From: Chrysaora quinquecirrha
Lineage: Eukaryota; Cnidaria; Scyphozoa; Semaeostomeae; Pelagiidae
DNA: 64,000 nt
Reading direction: 5' to 3'
Assembly (NCBI GenBank): GCA_014526335.1
Contig: JACTAT010000285.1
Coordinates: 225,297-289,296, forward strand
The notes under the pieces are model-generated. The model saw only the letters and a list, made by a program, of their open reading frames with translations. It made no database searches and had not been told where the DNA came from. The position numbers and the translations under genes are program-made. Positions 1-12,629 of this stretch are shown here, one piece after another (position 1 is the first letter of the stretch; every line of letters starts with the position of its first letter).

Positions 1-618
1 TTTAGATTGTGGAAAACGATCGGGATAGGGTGAAAAAGTCACAGACAGCCACTTCTAAAGATAACCATGAATGAAATCAGATTTTTTACAATTAAATGTT
101 TTAGGTAGGCAACGCTTTTGAATTATTTTAGTTTACAACAACATCATCTGTAAGTCTCCTTGGCATGCTCCTAAAATTGAAAGCAGGCCTAGAAGATGAT
201 ATCTGCTTCTGAAAAGTCGATAAGTAACCTTCATTTCCAGAATTTTTGCGTTTCTTCCATCTTCTTGGTGTTTGAAATTCATATAATTCCAGATATAACT
301 CTAAAAAGTAGTGAATCGCATTGTTTTGATAACGTATTTCATGGTTTATGATTATCAGTGGTGTCACACTAAAACATTGCGTCGTGATGATTATACCCCC
401 ACTCACAGCCCACAACACAGATTATCTTTCTTTTTATTTGTAACTTCCAATTTTAGAATTTTGAAACCCTATAAAACAAGCCATCCTCAGGTTTTTCTCA
501 ATCTTTGAAAGTCTGCAAATTTCTGGATGTCGAGTTCTCTGGAGTTCCAGTTATAAATCTTGATGTTTTGACTGTTTTATTGTCTTGTATTCAGTATTTG
601 AAAATTAAATCAAACATT
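1..618. other. no supported gene
   Basis: AT-rich sequence with only short unrelated open frames on both strands. I see no domain, splice-bounded exon or repeat structure here that I can support. Confidence 0.5.
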
Positions 619-1115
619 ATGCTTATCAGTTGTGTAGCATTTGGCTGCACAAACAAGCAAATTAAATCTAGTGATTCAGGAGAAAAGGATAAAGGAGCAG
701 AAAAAAGAAATGCATTGCTTTTCACAGGTAGGCATACTTATGAAATTTGAATTTGAATAATTATAAAATAAATAATCACTATTAATCAATAAATAACTAT
801 ATATATCACATATGTCAGATATATTTAAAATTCATGTATTATTTCAATACAAGTTTGTCTAACTTGCAAATTTTTCTTTCTTCACAGATTTCCTCTCAAA
901 GATGAGTGAAAACTTGAAAAAAGGGAAAATGCTGTCATGAGAAAAATCCTGATGCAACAAACTGGAGAGCAACATTTTTCAGATTCATTTGTAGTGAGCA
1001 TTGTCTGGATTCAGATTATATAAGACCACCATCAGAGAATGAAAGATGTAGGTTGAAAAAAGATGCAGTGCATTCCGTGTTTCTGCTTTTCCATCTTACC
1101 TAGAAGCAGATGTTG
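619..1115 (+). pseudogene. THAP-domain gene relic, two exons
   Basis: A THAP zinc finger binds DNA through a C2CH zinc site. The first exon (619-727) starts at an ATG and carries the paired cysteines in CVAFGC. It ends at a GT donor (728). The next exon begins after a pyrimidine-rich CACAG acceptor (888) and reads RFPLKDE, then ICSEHC and the SDYIRPP and LKKDAV segments expected late in THAP domains. Several single-base shifts and stops interrupt exon 2, so the reading frame is not intact. THAP domains are found in host regulators and in P-element-like transposases. The coiled segment just downstream may be part of the same decayed gene. Confidence 0.7.
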
Positions 1116-1299
1116 GAAAAGTATATGTGGGTGCCAAAAGAACACTTCCACAATACCATACAAAACTATTAAGGATGCATAGTTATGCAAAGGAGGCAAA
1201 TCAAGGGATTGACAATGATAGCCAAGAAATTTCTGTTTGTGGAGACTTCATGTCCTCTTTGCAATAAAAGCTTAGAGCAAGCAACAAACACAACGGTAG

Positions 1300-1501
1300 T
1301 CTGAAATTGAAAGTTAAAGCATTGAAGGAAAACGTCCATAGAAGGGACAAAGAATTAAAAAGTATGCACAACATCATTGATGTCTTGAAAGAGAAGTTTG
1401 TCGCAATTATACCAGGTTGCAGTATACTACAACAAATAACTCACGATGTTATGGAAGCCCACAAGTGCCAGACAAACTTCATTTTTTTGGTGAATGTTTA
1501 G
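1300..1501 (+). pseudogene. coiled-coil segment downstream of THAP relic
   Basis: A short open frame rich in Lys, Glu and Leu (residues about 1-35) looks like a coiled coil of the type that follows THAP domains in THAP proteins and P-like transposases. It shares the strand of the THAP exons 200 bp upstream and could be a later exon. No family assignment is possible from its length. Confidence 0.35.
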
Positions 1502-1559
1502 TGTTACCTGCTGCAGAGAAGTTATGTTTTGAGAACAAGTTAGCTATCGGGACAGGACA

Positions 1560-1705
1560 TGTTATATTTGAGGACAAGTTATTGTTTGAGGACAAGTTTT
1601 TTTTGAGGACAATTGTTTTCAAGGACAAATTATTTTTTGAGGGGCAAGTTATTTTTTGAGGACAAGTTATTTTTTGAGGACAAGTTATTTTTCGTGGACA
1701 AGTTA
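1560..1705. repeat. minisatellite, TTTGAGGACAAGTTA-type units
   Basis: About seven imperfect head-to-tail copies of a roughly 15-20 bp unit containing GAGGACAAGTTATTTTT. The short open frames across it are produced by the repeat and are not genes. Confidence 0.8.
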
Positions 1706-4084
1706 TTTGTCAGCTGTTCACACATTCAGGCATGTGTGAGTTTTTTAATCCGAGGCTGCGTGCATACGAGGCACTCCATGGGTGCACAGTTCCTGCCGTT
1801 TTTTCCAACATGTTTCCGATTGCCACACCTGAACATGTAATGCAGCAGTTGTGGCAATATTTGTAGAGAGTCTTGGCTTTTTTGCACCAGTTGTGGAAGA
1901 AAGCTTGCCAATGATTCTGCAGCCTTCGATGGAAGTTCACTTCCTGGACCATCTACTGCAAATACACTACCTGACTGCTGGAACAGGTCCAAAAACGTGG
2001 GTAGGCATGCTGCTGCAGCATCGGCCAGTAGTACTGGGACAGCAGCTGGCTTTCAATCAAGTACTACATCATTGAGTTTCAACCAGTTTTTGCAGGAGAG
2101 AAAGAAGAGTCAGACCAAGAAGGGCAGACCAGAAGGGATGGAAAGTCACCATGGGAAGGGGAACATAAAGAAGAAAGTCGAGAAAGTAAAGGTGAGCTAG
2201 GGTAGGGTATTCCCAAAATTATTATTATCCCTCTATGTGATTGTGCAGACCGTAGTTCTGCCAAACCAGAATGCAAGTGAAATTTCACATGCAGAAAATT
2301 ACCGTGACTGAAAACATTGACACTCAGGGTGAGTCTAAATAAGTGTGGGGTGTTGGAAAGTTTTCAAAAAATCAATAAGCACAAGGATGTCAGTCAGTCT
2401 GGCATCCAGGAGTAAACTAACTGATCCTCAATTTGAGCTCCTTAGCTATAAAATGAGCATGAAAATTAAAGATGTCCCCGATGCTAGCATAGACCTACCT
2501 TTGCTGTGGAATAGACCATATGTGTGCTAACATTAGGGGAATCTGATGTGGAATACGCAATAAGAATATCTAGTTATATGTATGCTGTTTGTTCCCTTAA
2601 GGTGAATGTGTCATTAATATGCAGAAAGGCTGGAAGCCTTTGCAAGCAAAGAGGAACAGCGCTGCCCGTGTAAGTGCATGAGAGTGCAGGAAAAGATTAC
2701 CTAACATTTCAAGCTACATCAAAGCACTCAGCTTTCAATAAAAAAGTGTTCAATGCTGACAAAAATCATTTGTTGCTCTATGATGATTTTGAGCGAGTTG
2801 AGTACATTCCAGGATCAAAGACACCATTTAACTTGAAAACCTATAAGGAGATGATTGGAAAGAAATACCAAAGAATAAATTTCTATCTTTGTGAAGAAGA
2901 CACTTTTATGGTATAGAGAAGTACTGCTTTAAGATCTAGAACATCAATTGCTATAAAATCTTCTTTCCCATCCTTTATTTCTATTGCACTCTGTGAATGA
3001 ATAAGAGTATAACTCTCAGATAATAATATATCAGAATTATTCTTGAAGCTTTCACCAGGTTTTTGACATGTGCTATATATTTCATTGCAATGTCTTTTTG
3101 TTCTGTTCCAGAAACTGATGTGTCAGAGGATGATGAAATTTTGATGCTAAGTGCACTATCTAAGGAAAACCGTACAGAGGTGAGTATGCAGTGTGAGAAT
3201 AAACTGAAATTATCCTTCTGTCTACCTGTATGATTTATACAGCAGAAATAACCGAATGTACCTCTACAAAGGCATAATATTTTGTGTTCCGAGAAACAAA
3301 TTTCCTGATAATTAATATGTATGCACTATAGAAATTATTTTTCTGCAAGGTACTGGGTGATTCGAGTGGAGAGTTTATCACTTCCAAACAACAAGGATAC
3401 CCCTGATGCAATAAAAAACGATAAAAAAGTTTCAACATATGGGAATTTCTGTGACGTTATTTGCATTGGAGATGATAACTTCTCAGAGGATGAAGGCCAA
3501 CCTTTGCAAGAATCTGAAGATCCACCACCGTCTTTCAGAAATGTAAATTCTGCTGAAAACAGGTTGAGATCATGCTGTTACTACAATTATCTACCAAACA
3601 ACATTGAGAAAACTTGCTGATGCTTGGCAAGTTTCAACTATGTAATGTTACTTGCTAAGTATTCCCTAGCATCATTTTTCATTGTTTGAAATGGAAAACA
3701 AAAAATATGCAACAACATCACAGTAAGGATGGGAATTTTCTTTACCTTCTCTTACAACAAACGGTTCTTGTGTTTAATAACAGTGGGAACATTTTTGGAC
3801 ATCCTTAAAAGCTTTCAAGTATGCCTGAAAATGTCTCCACTGTTTATTGCAATTCTTACATTTTGTACAACCCAAATATTGCATTAGACATGATAGTCAC
3901 CGCTTATCTTGTAAAGCCCTTTATATCTAGTAGGACTATCTACAGTGTCAGAAACAGGTCTTGATACGTCCGAATATATTTAATGAACCCAAAAACTATT
4001 CCTGTTTTTTTTGTACTTGATCAAGCTTCTATTTGTTTTGACATGCATCAAAGACTAACAACAAGCTTTGTTCCTTCAATACAG

Positions 4085-4550
4085 AAAACAGTTGGAAATA
4101 CTAATGTCAAGCCTTCAAGTGGAATGTGATGAACAGAAGGTGTTACGAGTTAGGAGAAGATGTTTATGGGAGGACTCCTTGAGGTTCTTTCAGTGGAATA
4201 AGAGTGCAATTGAGAAACAGCTGACAGTTAATTTTATTGGTGAATCAGCAGCTGATGCGGGTGGTCCTAGACGAGAATACTTCGTGTTGTTAATGAATTA
4301 CATTATCTGCCAGTCTGGATTATTGGAAGGCATTGATGGCCATCAAGCGTTTACTTTTAACCCTGTCCTGTTGCATGAGAAGACATATTACCAGGCAGGG
4401 AGAATGGTTGCCACGGCACTGCAGCAAAATGGTTCAGGCTTATGTTGCCTGTCAGCATTCACTCATTCTGTTTTAATAAATAAGCAAGATCTGTCGCAGA
4501 TCACAACAAATGACATACCAGATCGTAAAAGCAGGGAAAGAGTCATCAAA
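4085..4550 (+). pseudogene. HECT domain N-lobe exon
   Basis: The exon is open between an ACAG acceptor and a GTAGTG donor. It contains the HECT hallmark ESAADAGGPRREYF, in which acidic and Gly-Gly-Pro-Arg-Arg residues form the E2-facing N-lobe. A hydrophobic helix with a YYQAGRMVATAL segment follows. It is the best preserved part of the surrounding relic. Confidence 0.75.
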
Positions 4551-4885
4551 GTAGTGTATATATGCTTGTGCTAGTAATTCATTATTGACACATTGTGCAG
4601 TAAAATGTTTCAGTGGAAAGAGTGCCAAAAATCATGGAGGCAGAGAAATTTGTGCTAACAATAAACAAAGTCCCCCTGCAAACAATGTTGTTTTATTGCA
4701 AGTTGAGCAGCATTTATGTGGTTTGATGTTTGGTGGTTTCTGATTAGGATCAGATGTTGAGAGGAGTTTCATAAAACAGTTACATATGTCAATAGTTCTC
4801 TTTTCAGAAGTGTTTTAAAGTCCTCAGTTAAAGTTCTCCACTTAAAACAACTCTCAACTTCTGAACATTGTATACTTTTGACAGA

Positions 4886-5522
4886 TTCAGCAAGCCAGAC
4901 AGGATAATTTTGAGGGAGTGTTGGAATCTGAGCTGGACTTTCTCATCCAGTGTGGCATGACGAACTTGAAATAATGTTATGAGGAAAAAGACAAGCTGAT
5001 CCAGTTTTTGTGCAGTTCAATGATAACAAGGTCAATGGCATCGTTAGACCAGTTTATTTCTGGGTTGAAGACTGCCAGACTGGTTTACAATTCAATAGTT
5101 GACCACCCACATCTGTTTTATTTGCTCTTCTGCAAAAGTGATGATGTGAGATTTACTCCTGAAAAGCTGGCTGACATGTGTAATTTTACTTTCTAGCCAG
5201 CAGGTTCCAATAGTAGAGTTGCAGAGGAAGCCAAGGCATATTGGTGGGAGGGGATGTTGGCAAACTTCAATGAGGAGGAGGCTGGCTTCTCAGCAGAGGA
5301 TCTCCTGCAATTCATGACAGGAGCGAGAGTTCCACCTCCATCAGGTTTTCATTAAAAAAAAACGATTGGATTTTATGCACAAGAAGAGCTAGGAAGGTGT
5401 CTGCCTTTCACATCAACATGTGCTCTAGTGTTCCATTTGCAAAGAGGTATTGGAAGTCAGAAGGAATTGCAGCAACTGATTGCTGAGTCAATAATATATG
5501 GTGTTGGCTATGGAAACATTTG
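4886..5522 (+). pseudogene. HECT domain C-lobe exon(s), with stops
   Basis: The reading frame gives a GFSAEDLLQFMTGARVPPP segment, then LPFTSTCALVFHL. The cysteine of STC lies where the catalytic ubiquitin-accepting cysteine of HECT C-lobes lies. Three in-frame stop codons break it. Confidence 0.65.
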
Positions 5523-5524
5523 AA

Positions 5525-5788
5525 GAGAGGAGGAAGATTATGGTCACCAATAAGGACATGATGCTGTGTTTTCCAGAGCTTTTGCTGTCATAATGTCCCC
5601 ATTTTTTCATGCCATCGTTACAGTAGTTTCTGTTCTTAAGTATGTCTGAATTAAATATTCTGAGTTATGACAGGTTTGTCTCTTGAAACAGTTATTTGTC
5701 TCTTGAAAAAGTAATTAGATTTAACAATGGTCCAATTAAACAGTCCAGTTGACAAAATCTTTTGGCATAAAATACAAAAACATCAGTT
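5525..5788. other. spacer, nothing recognised
   Basis: AT-rich spacer between the HECT relic and the integrase-core relic on the opposite strand. Confidence 0.4.
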
Positions 5789-7140
5789 TCAATTCTCAAT
5801 TGTCAAAAGATGCATGTACATTTCATATGCATCTTTTATATTATCAGGTTGAACCAAGTTATTATGTTGTTGTAAGTAATTCAAATACTGCCTTGCATCA
5901 CTGTCTTCTACTTCATAATTACACTCTTGCTCAACTTCAGCCATCTCAATGAGATTTGGAGGTGCACACTTACAGTCAATAGCTCCAGAATCATTTGGCA
6001 GGTAAAACAGAACATCCGGAACACCAGATACAGCAGAATAAACAGATTTTCTGATTCGGTGTGTATTCCACTGCTGCTTAACTTCATCAAGAAAATTCTG
6101 CAACAGTGTACAGGTAGCCTTGGGCACTCAAATCCTTGAAGAAGTTAATCCACCAAGTAGAGCTACCCCTTCGAAATACTGACCACCAGCACTCTATTCT
6201 CTGGTTTGATGGTGATGTTCCTTTTTTATGTGGTCTGTTTCCCGCAAAGGGATCAGAGTCGTCCCAGCGGAAAAAAACATTGAGCAGCTGCCATCAGTCA
6301 ATTCTCCGTGCCACCATCAGTTCTGAGCAGTACTGGACATCCCCCTACTTCTTTCACCGCTTCTAGAAATAATTTTCCTGGAATACTTGGTATGTTATTT
6401 GAGTGGACAGCCTTTAGCCACAATATCCTCCTGCTGTAACCATCTATGGCGCCATGGATTGGTAATCCAAATGGTTTGAGTTTATCATATCCTTAAAAAG
6501 CAAGAAAACCTGGAAATTAAAACTTATAATATAATTTAAAATCATATATACAACATATTAAAAGTCTCAAATTAGCAAAAGCTTTTTGGTTAAAAACCCA
6601 TCCTAAGTGCTAGATGATACAATAAAACTTAAAACAGAACAGGTATAGTTCATCGGAGCTAAAGATAGCATAGCTAAGCACCATACTATGAGGAAGGTAT
6701 TTTCTTCCTTTTCGGTTTCTATTATATTTGGATAATAATACCTGCTGCCATACTCAGTGTGAATTCACAAACAGAGAAAAAAGGAGCTAGTACCTATGGT
6801 ATTTGAAGTCAACTAACCATTTTAGATCGTCTAGTGATAGCTCTTAAGTTTAAATAGGGACCTTCGTTTTGATAAGAGTACTTACTGTAGCAGCTCACCA
6901 TCCACATGCCAGCTGAAAATGGGCCCATAGGCGAAGTAGGTTCAGCGAGCGAGTCATCTTTGTCATCTAAAGTGGGACTGTTGGGGGTCTGTTTCATGTA
7001 GCAACAGCGCCATCAATCTTCTTGGAGCTTGAATATGATGTTTATTTCGCAAAGTATGCCACATTGATCTGTACCCTTTCAAGTCACCTCCTGATGATGC
7101 AACTTCTTCTCGTATATGGCAACGTAAAACATCATGATTG
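5789..7140 (-). pseudogene. integrase-core (rve-like) transposase relic
   Basis: Read on the minus strand, a helical N-terminal part (about 7140-6990) contains GYRSMWHTLRNKH. After a break comes a catalytic core with IHGAIDGYSRRILWL (first Asp), LRTDGGTEN (second Asp) and NQRIECWWS (Glu), then WWINFFKDL. The C-terminal part (6127-5789) carries QQWNTHRIRKS. This order matches the integrase-catalytic-domain proteins that are highly repeated in cnidarians and fish. An AG acceptor precedes the core at about 6498, so the parent gene was spliced. A stop directly after TEN and a frameshift near 6290 disrupt it. Confidence 0.65.
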
Positions 7141-7141
7141 A

Positions 7142-7636
7142 TTAAGTTATTTCTTCTTGGAAGATTAAGTTTTGCCAGTCTTTACAACAGTGTTCTGTAA
7201 CTCGTAATATTCTTGCAGCTTCAGACAGGATGAAAGCTTCTTCATCATAATCTTTTTCATATACTGTCTTAAGGACATTGCCAATAGCCTTATCAAAAGC
7301 CAAATAAATGTTTTTTCCTTCTTTATACTCTTTTAAGTTCTCCATTTGAGATATTAGCCGGGTTTTTAGTTTTGTTGTGTGAACTCTCTCAGGAGTATGT
7401 CCACCGAGTTCTATAACCCTCAATTTGTACATTTCTGCAAGATCAGAAAGCTTAAATATGTTTCCATTTTCTTTGTTCGTAGCTGTTTGTTCCATAAAAC
7501 ATGCTAGCTCTGCAAGCACTTGCCCATAAATTTGCTTGTTGCAGTCAGTTAGATCAACATCAGATGCCTTCTGGGTTGATTTCCTATACAGTGATAGCAG
7601 AAATTTTGAGTGGTACATCGCATCCTCAGCAATCAT
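7142..7636 (-). CDS. unrecognised helical protein, possible part of a repetitive gene
   Basis: A 164-residue open frame without breaks, predicted mostly helical, with an early AMYHSKFLLSLY segment and a middle KLSDLAEMYKLRVIELGG segment. It resembles N-terminal regions of large uncharacterised repeat-encoded proteins in cnidarians, but I cannot name a domain. Its stop lies two bases from the start of the integrase-core homology on the same strand, so the two may once have been adjacent parts of one element. The start codon is uncertain because no upstream exon can be assigned. Confidence 0.45.
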   Translation of the reverse strand: MIAEDAMYHSKFLLSLYRKSTQKASDVDLTDCNKQIYGQVLAELACFMEQTATNKENGNIFKLSDLAEMYKLRVIELGGHTPERVHTTKLKTRLISQMENLKEYKEGKNIYLAFDKAIGNVLKTVYEKDYDEEAFILSEAARILRVTEHCCKDWQNLIFQEEIT

Positions 7637-7639
7637 ATC

Positions 7640-9608
7640 ACCGGAGCTTAGTTTTCCTAGTAAAATAGTAAGAGATCATATGTACCAGGCAAGGTTTCGC
7701 CAGATGCATTCTAGAGATGATCAAAAGAATCTCCAATTCAAGATAAACAACTGGAAAGAAAATCGATCGAATGACAAATTTCTATTATCGCCCAAAAGCA
7801 GAAATTGGTCATCCTGGAGAGGAAACAAATCTACTCTTTGTTTATCAATCTGAGCTACATCGGCACCTCATCAAGCGGTACGGTAACATATGCCTGCTTG
7901 ATGCGACTTACAAAACAACATAGTATGCCTTGCCACTCTTCTTCCTCTGGGTGAAAACAAATGTTGATTATCAGGTAGTGAGGGCATTCATATGCTAACA
8001 CGAAACAACTGCATCAATCCAAGAAGGAATCAGCATATTAGCTAATTGGAATCCTGATTTGAAATCGGATTATTTTATGACCGATTTTGACGAGAAAGAG
8101 ATAAATGCCATTGAGTTGACTATTGCGATTTCCACCGAGAACAGGCGTGGACACACTGGGTTAACACTGGCGCTAACTTCATGAATAACTTTTAAATAAA
8201 GAACGCTCTGCACATTGGTAGCAATCAAAATTTACAACTGCCATTTCTCTATTTCATTGATCTATTTAATTGATCTCTATTTTGCATTGCATTCTGCAGC
8301 AATAGATTAGATAGACTCGATTCCTTGAGAATGGAACTTTTGTTGCATTTTTGTATCTTGTAAAAATATGTTAATTTTAGACTACTAAGTCCAAGTTCGT
8401 CATCAGTTAACAGGGGCCGAGGTACTGAGACAGGGAGAGATGAACAATCTAGCCAAATACTACAGAGAGAGGTGAAATGAAACTGTTAAACTTATCTGGC
8501 ATTTTTTCTGCAACGAAAATTTAGTGGGCATACCTGTTGTCCCTAGCCATTATTTAAAGAAACTCTTTTCTTCTTTTCAAATACTTGTCAAGACAAACAA
8601 TGCAATTGAAAGGCAAAATAAGAGCTTCAAGTATGAATACCTTTGAAAGAAGCGCAAGAATACCATAAGCAGAATGGCTACGGTTCTTGTTGACCAGTTT
8701 TTCCAGAGAGATACAAACGGTAAGTTATATGCAAGGCAACGAAAACAAATACACGCTTGTTACTCTTACAAGACACTGGAAGTTATGTTGTCATTATTGT
8801 CATTATTGTCATTATTGTTTGATTTAAAATTTCTACTTCAGCAGGCTATGCCATGGAAAAATCGGTATCTTGTAGCAGTTAATGAACCACTCTAACAATT
8901 TAATTCACAGGTAATCATCTCTAAATGCACAGTTCTAAAGTGGCTGCAGACGCTACACGTCTTGGATACCTGACTATCTGAAGGACAGGCCCAGGAAATT
9001 TGTCACCCATTGCATGGAAAAGATTGCACTGGCAAGTCGAATTTCATCCATCGATATCTGTGAAGAAGGAACAGGGGGTTGTAAGAGTAAAGTGTCAGGG
9101 ATCAGAGAAGGAAGCCGGGTACATTGTACAGTTTAACCTAAACGGCATGCCAAGCTGTTAATGTTATGATTGGAAACAGTATTTTCTTCCTTGAAAGCAT
9201 ATGTTTGCAATCACATTACAAATGCAAAGGTATTCCTGGGATGACTTACCAGCAGCATATCGGGAGGCCCCCTACTTCACCTTGGATCTGCACTGTGCAA
9301 TCTACAGTGACAGAATACCAACAGACAACTCAAATTTGGATGCTGCCACGATAGATGAGAATCAGGATGAAGAAACCGATATAAGCATAGCACTGCCAGT
9401 TTGTCAAATGAAAGCTTTGCCATTGCCATCTAGTTTCGCCCAAAGATCTCTAGGTGCTGCCTGCCGAGATAAACTTGATCAACTGAAGAGTCTCACCTTC
9501 AACCTCATCGATCAAAAGGCAAGAGAAATCATGGAAAGGCAAGATAACTTGATGACCGAACATGAAGAACAAAGTCTCCTTCAACATCAGGTGCGCCAAA
9601 AAAGGTAA
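7640..9608 (+). pseudogene. MULE-type transposase with SWIM zinc finger, relic
   Basis: The frame after about 7770 reads a MULE catalytic segment: LLDATYKTT supplies the first Asp and FMTDFDEKEINAIE the second. The SWIM-type zinc finger lies at about 9090-9210, with MPSC then CYDWK then KHMF. Two SWIM positions are stop codons, TAA at about 9160 and TGA at about 9193, and the latter falls on an expected zinc-binding cysteine. Further stops (TAG after KTT; TAA near 7998) and a frameshift near 7770 confirm decay. The C-terminal open frame (9201-9608) is the intact tail. SWIM-MULE proteins are transposases or domesticated relatives. Confidence 0.65.
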
Positions 9609-10209
9609 CAGCTAAAAAAACAAAACAGCACAATGAAAAGGGGCATATTCCCCTTACCATCAAAAAGAAGCGCAGGAAGGAAACCAGAGTGGGTGCAAAG
9701 GCTGACCAGGAACGCATCCAAAGAAAATCATCCATTGATATAGAAACTGGAGCAATAGGTAATCATCCACTTTATAACCATGCCTTAGTTTGTAAATAAA
9801 TGTGCAGTCGAGACAAACCCACAGGGAACAGATTAAACAATAGCTACATGGTAGGTTAGCTTTCATACAAGCTGCATATTATTTGCTTGATCTGCCATAA
9901 TTATATAGATTATATATTTCATCATGTGCTGTTACAAAAATCAATCAATTTTAAAGTTATTCCTATGTCAATTCTCTTTCTGGAATTTCAAAAGCACTTT
10001 TTCCACAAAACTATAAACCAGAAATAAGGTATCAATCAATGATCTTTTTGCAGTATGTTACAATTAATTTTTTTGAATACCCATAGTTATAAGAGAAAAC
10101 TAAAGTCTGGAAGCAGAACAAAGCACATTGTTCACGGTTTTGTTTTTGCGTTCAATGTTGATCTGACCTGTCACGTGACCATGAGAGTGCATCAAATTTT
10201 CATAACAAC
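9609..10209. other. intergenic, no gene seen
   Basis: About 600 bp with no recognisable coding segment. A poly-purine block at 9615-9700 could extend the upstream relic in another frame. Confidence 0.4.
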
Positions 10210-11170
10210 ATGGCGGGAGAGGAAAACTTCTTTATTGGAGATGATTTTGACGCAATTTTCGCCCTTTTTGACGAAGCGATTCTCATGAATGAGATGGTAA
10301 GGGGAATATGGCCTTTTCAATGTTCACCTTTATTTTCAGAATGTAGAACCTTGCGAAGAAGGGGGAGAAGAAGTATACAATTTCCCCTGTGACCTTTGTA
10401 AAAAAGTCTGCAAATCAAAGCGTGGGTTAAGTCGTCACAAGACTACGATGCATAAAAACCAGGGCCTTCAGTCAGTTGAAGAAGATAGCAGTCCGAAGAA
10501 AGCAGCAGAATCGATTCTCCACCCTTTGAAGTTAAAGAAGATGATTCAAGTTAGTGTGTCAAAGCTGGCAAAAGATGAATGCTATCCAGCAGAGATCTTA
10601 CAAGAGCTCAGTAATTGCAGCTTCAATTTAGACGATATGCTGTTTGCTTACTCATTTATCAAACCATAACAGAGTTTGAGGGAAATGCTGAAAGATTTTA
10701 CCCTAATTTTTATAAATGTGTATCACAAGAACAGTTGCCTTTCAGGAATTTGAGTAGGCACAGCTACTTGCTAGTTGGATTTGAGCTGGCAAACCATATC
10801 TTAGCTCATTTGAATGACTCAAAATATTCTGAAGATTTGCGTGCTAAGAAATTTGACCTAGCTACCTTCTCAAAGAAAGACATAGCATGTATTGCGAATC
10901 TGAGTGGGTATGTTTTTAGCACTTTTTACAGACGTGTCCGCAATTCAAGGAAGTGGAATACATACAGAAGTCAAATATGCCTATCACTTTTGCTGGCTGG
11001 AAAGTCAATCATCGTTGATGATGAATCAAATACTGCCAATGCACTTGTTGATGAAAGAAACAGAGGTGGACTTTGAAAAATGTCTTCTGAAGTTATAAGC
11101 ATGTTCAGCATTGTTGAGGCACATTTTCGCTCACAGTGCTGTTCTACATATGATAAAATTGATGCAAAAA
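10210..11170 (+). pseudogene. spliced C2H2 zinc-finger gene with unknown C-terminal domain, frameshifted
   Basis: Exon 1 (10210-10296) starts at ATG and encodes an acidic 29-residue N-terminus ending at GTAAGG. Exon 2 begins at 10340 after TTTTCAG in the same phase. It encodes one C2H2 finger, FPCDLCKKVCKSKRGLSRHK (C-x2-C-x12-H-x4-H), then a helical domain. A single-base shift near 10668 moves the continuation to another frame (SRHSYLLVGFELANHILAHL). A further break near 11076 is followed by recognisable continuation (SEVISMFSIVEAHF). The long helical domain is of a type I associate with repeated cnidarian genes, but I cannot name it. Confidence 0.6.
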
Positions 11171-11691
11171 TATGACTAATGTGCTTATGCAAGATTCAGA
11201 AATATTATCAAAATTTGTGATTATTAAATGACTTTCATGTGAACTGTTAATTATCCATCCGATAAGCTTCAAGTTCAATACTCGCTTTTTGAATTCTTCA
11301 AGAGAGCTATAAAATGAATTTTGCAACCCTGTGGGTGGGTCAGTATGACGCTTTCTAGCAATTGTCTTGGCTGAAGTTCTTGGTTGATTTGTATATTGAC
11401 TAAAAGGAAAATAATTCAGACTCAATAGAGCACAGAAGAAAATAGCTGTGAGAAGAATGTTAAACATTTAGAATAATTTACTGTATACATAATGAGTTAC
11501 AGTACAGGCCTGTATATATGAAAAAAATGGTATATTTTTAGACCTGACAAAAAAGATTTCCAAAATCCTTATCTGCTAGGAGCAGCAGACTTCTTTGGTA
11601 AATTTAATGTCGGTGTTGATCCAGGTATTAATGTCTTTCTATCTTGATCTATGAAGATAGACTAACGTTCTTTTGATTTCTTATTTGTAAT

Positions 11692-12418
11692 AACACTGAT
11701 AATAACTAATCATACATTAATAGAAAATCTAGACTTCATCTCATATTTGTCGAACCAGTGGTGTGGCCAGGGGAGGGTATGAGGGGTCAAATGCCCCCCA
11801 CTTCCAAGAATTTGGCTAAAATGGTCATTGCAAAATGCAATAAAAATATCTGGGTATACCTTTTAACCCTCCCCACTTCCAGTCTGAAAATTTTAGACTT
11901 TTGCCTGCTCACTATTTTTTGTCTGGCCCTGTTACACTGATAATAACTAATCATACATTAATAGAAAATCTAGACTTCATCTCATATTTGTCGAACCAGT
12001 GGTGTGGCCAGGGGAGGGTATGAGGGGTCAAATGCCCCCCACTTCCAAGAATTTGGCTAAAATGGTCATTGCAAAATGCAATAAAAATATCTGGGTATAC
12101 CTTTTTACCCTCCCCCACTTCCAGTCTGAAAATTTTAGACTTTTGCCTGCTCACTATTTTTTGTCTGGCCCTGTTACACTGATAATAACTAATCATACAT
12201 TAATAGAAAATCTAGACTTCATCTCGTATTTGTCGAACCAGTGGTGTGGCCAGGGGAGGGTATGAGGGGTCAAATGCCCCCCACTTCCAAGAATTTGGCT
12301 AAAATGGTCATTGCAAAATGCAATAAAAATATCTGGGTATACCTTTTTACCCTCCCCCACTTCCAGTCTGAAAATTTTAGACTTTTGCCTGCTCACTATT
12401 TTTTGTCTGGCCCTGCCA
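11692..12418. mobile_element. hAT-like MITE, tandemly triplicated (242-bp period)
   Basis: Three near-identical units begin at 11692, 11934 and 12177. Each contains a core opening CAGTGGTGTGGCCAGGGG and closing with AGGGCCAGACA inverted to end in CACTG. CAGTG...CACTG termini suit hAT elements. The left edge is preceded by TGTCGAAC and the right edge followed by TGTCGAAT, which would be an 8-bp target duplication with one mismatch. No coding capacity is present. The long frames across it repeat with the unit. Confidence 0.6.
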
Positions 12419-12629
12419 CTGTGTCGAATGATTTTAGGTTTCCTGTTGGCTATTTGGTCACACTGAACCACTGACATAGATCAAGATTTCATTCAAGGAG
12501 AGAACAGGGCTATAGCGAGTACTGGCCTATTGGCCTAACATAGCCGCATGAAGTTGCGAGGTGTAAACCGACGACATTAAATTTGGGCATTTACATGCAT
12601 AGAAAAGTAAGAAGGAAATGATAATACTT

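Larger units (their letters stand above)
1900..5525 (+). pseudogene. HECT-type E3 ubiquitin ligase-like gene relic, multi-exon
   Basis: HECT ligases pass ubiquitin from an E2 through a catalytic cysteine to a substrate. Here several exon-like pieces lie in the right order. A Ser/Thr/Gly-rich then basic segment (about 1930-2193) ends at a GTGAGC donor. A globular segment lies at 2674-2914. A short acidic exon (3113-3180) is bounded by CAG and GTGAGT, and a further acidic segment lies at about 3360-3560. The HECT N-lobe is at 4085-4550 and the C-lobe at 4886-5522. In-frame stops at 4972, 5194 and 5353, plus a frame change near 2680, show the copy is dead. Similar G2/M-phase E3-like genes are very numerous in cnidarian genomes and behave like repeats. 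Confidence 0.6.
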
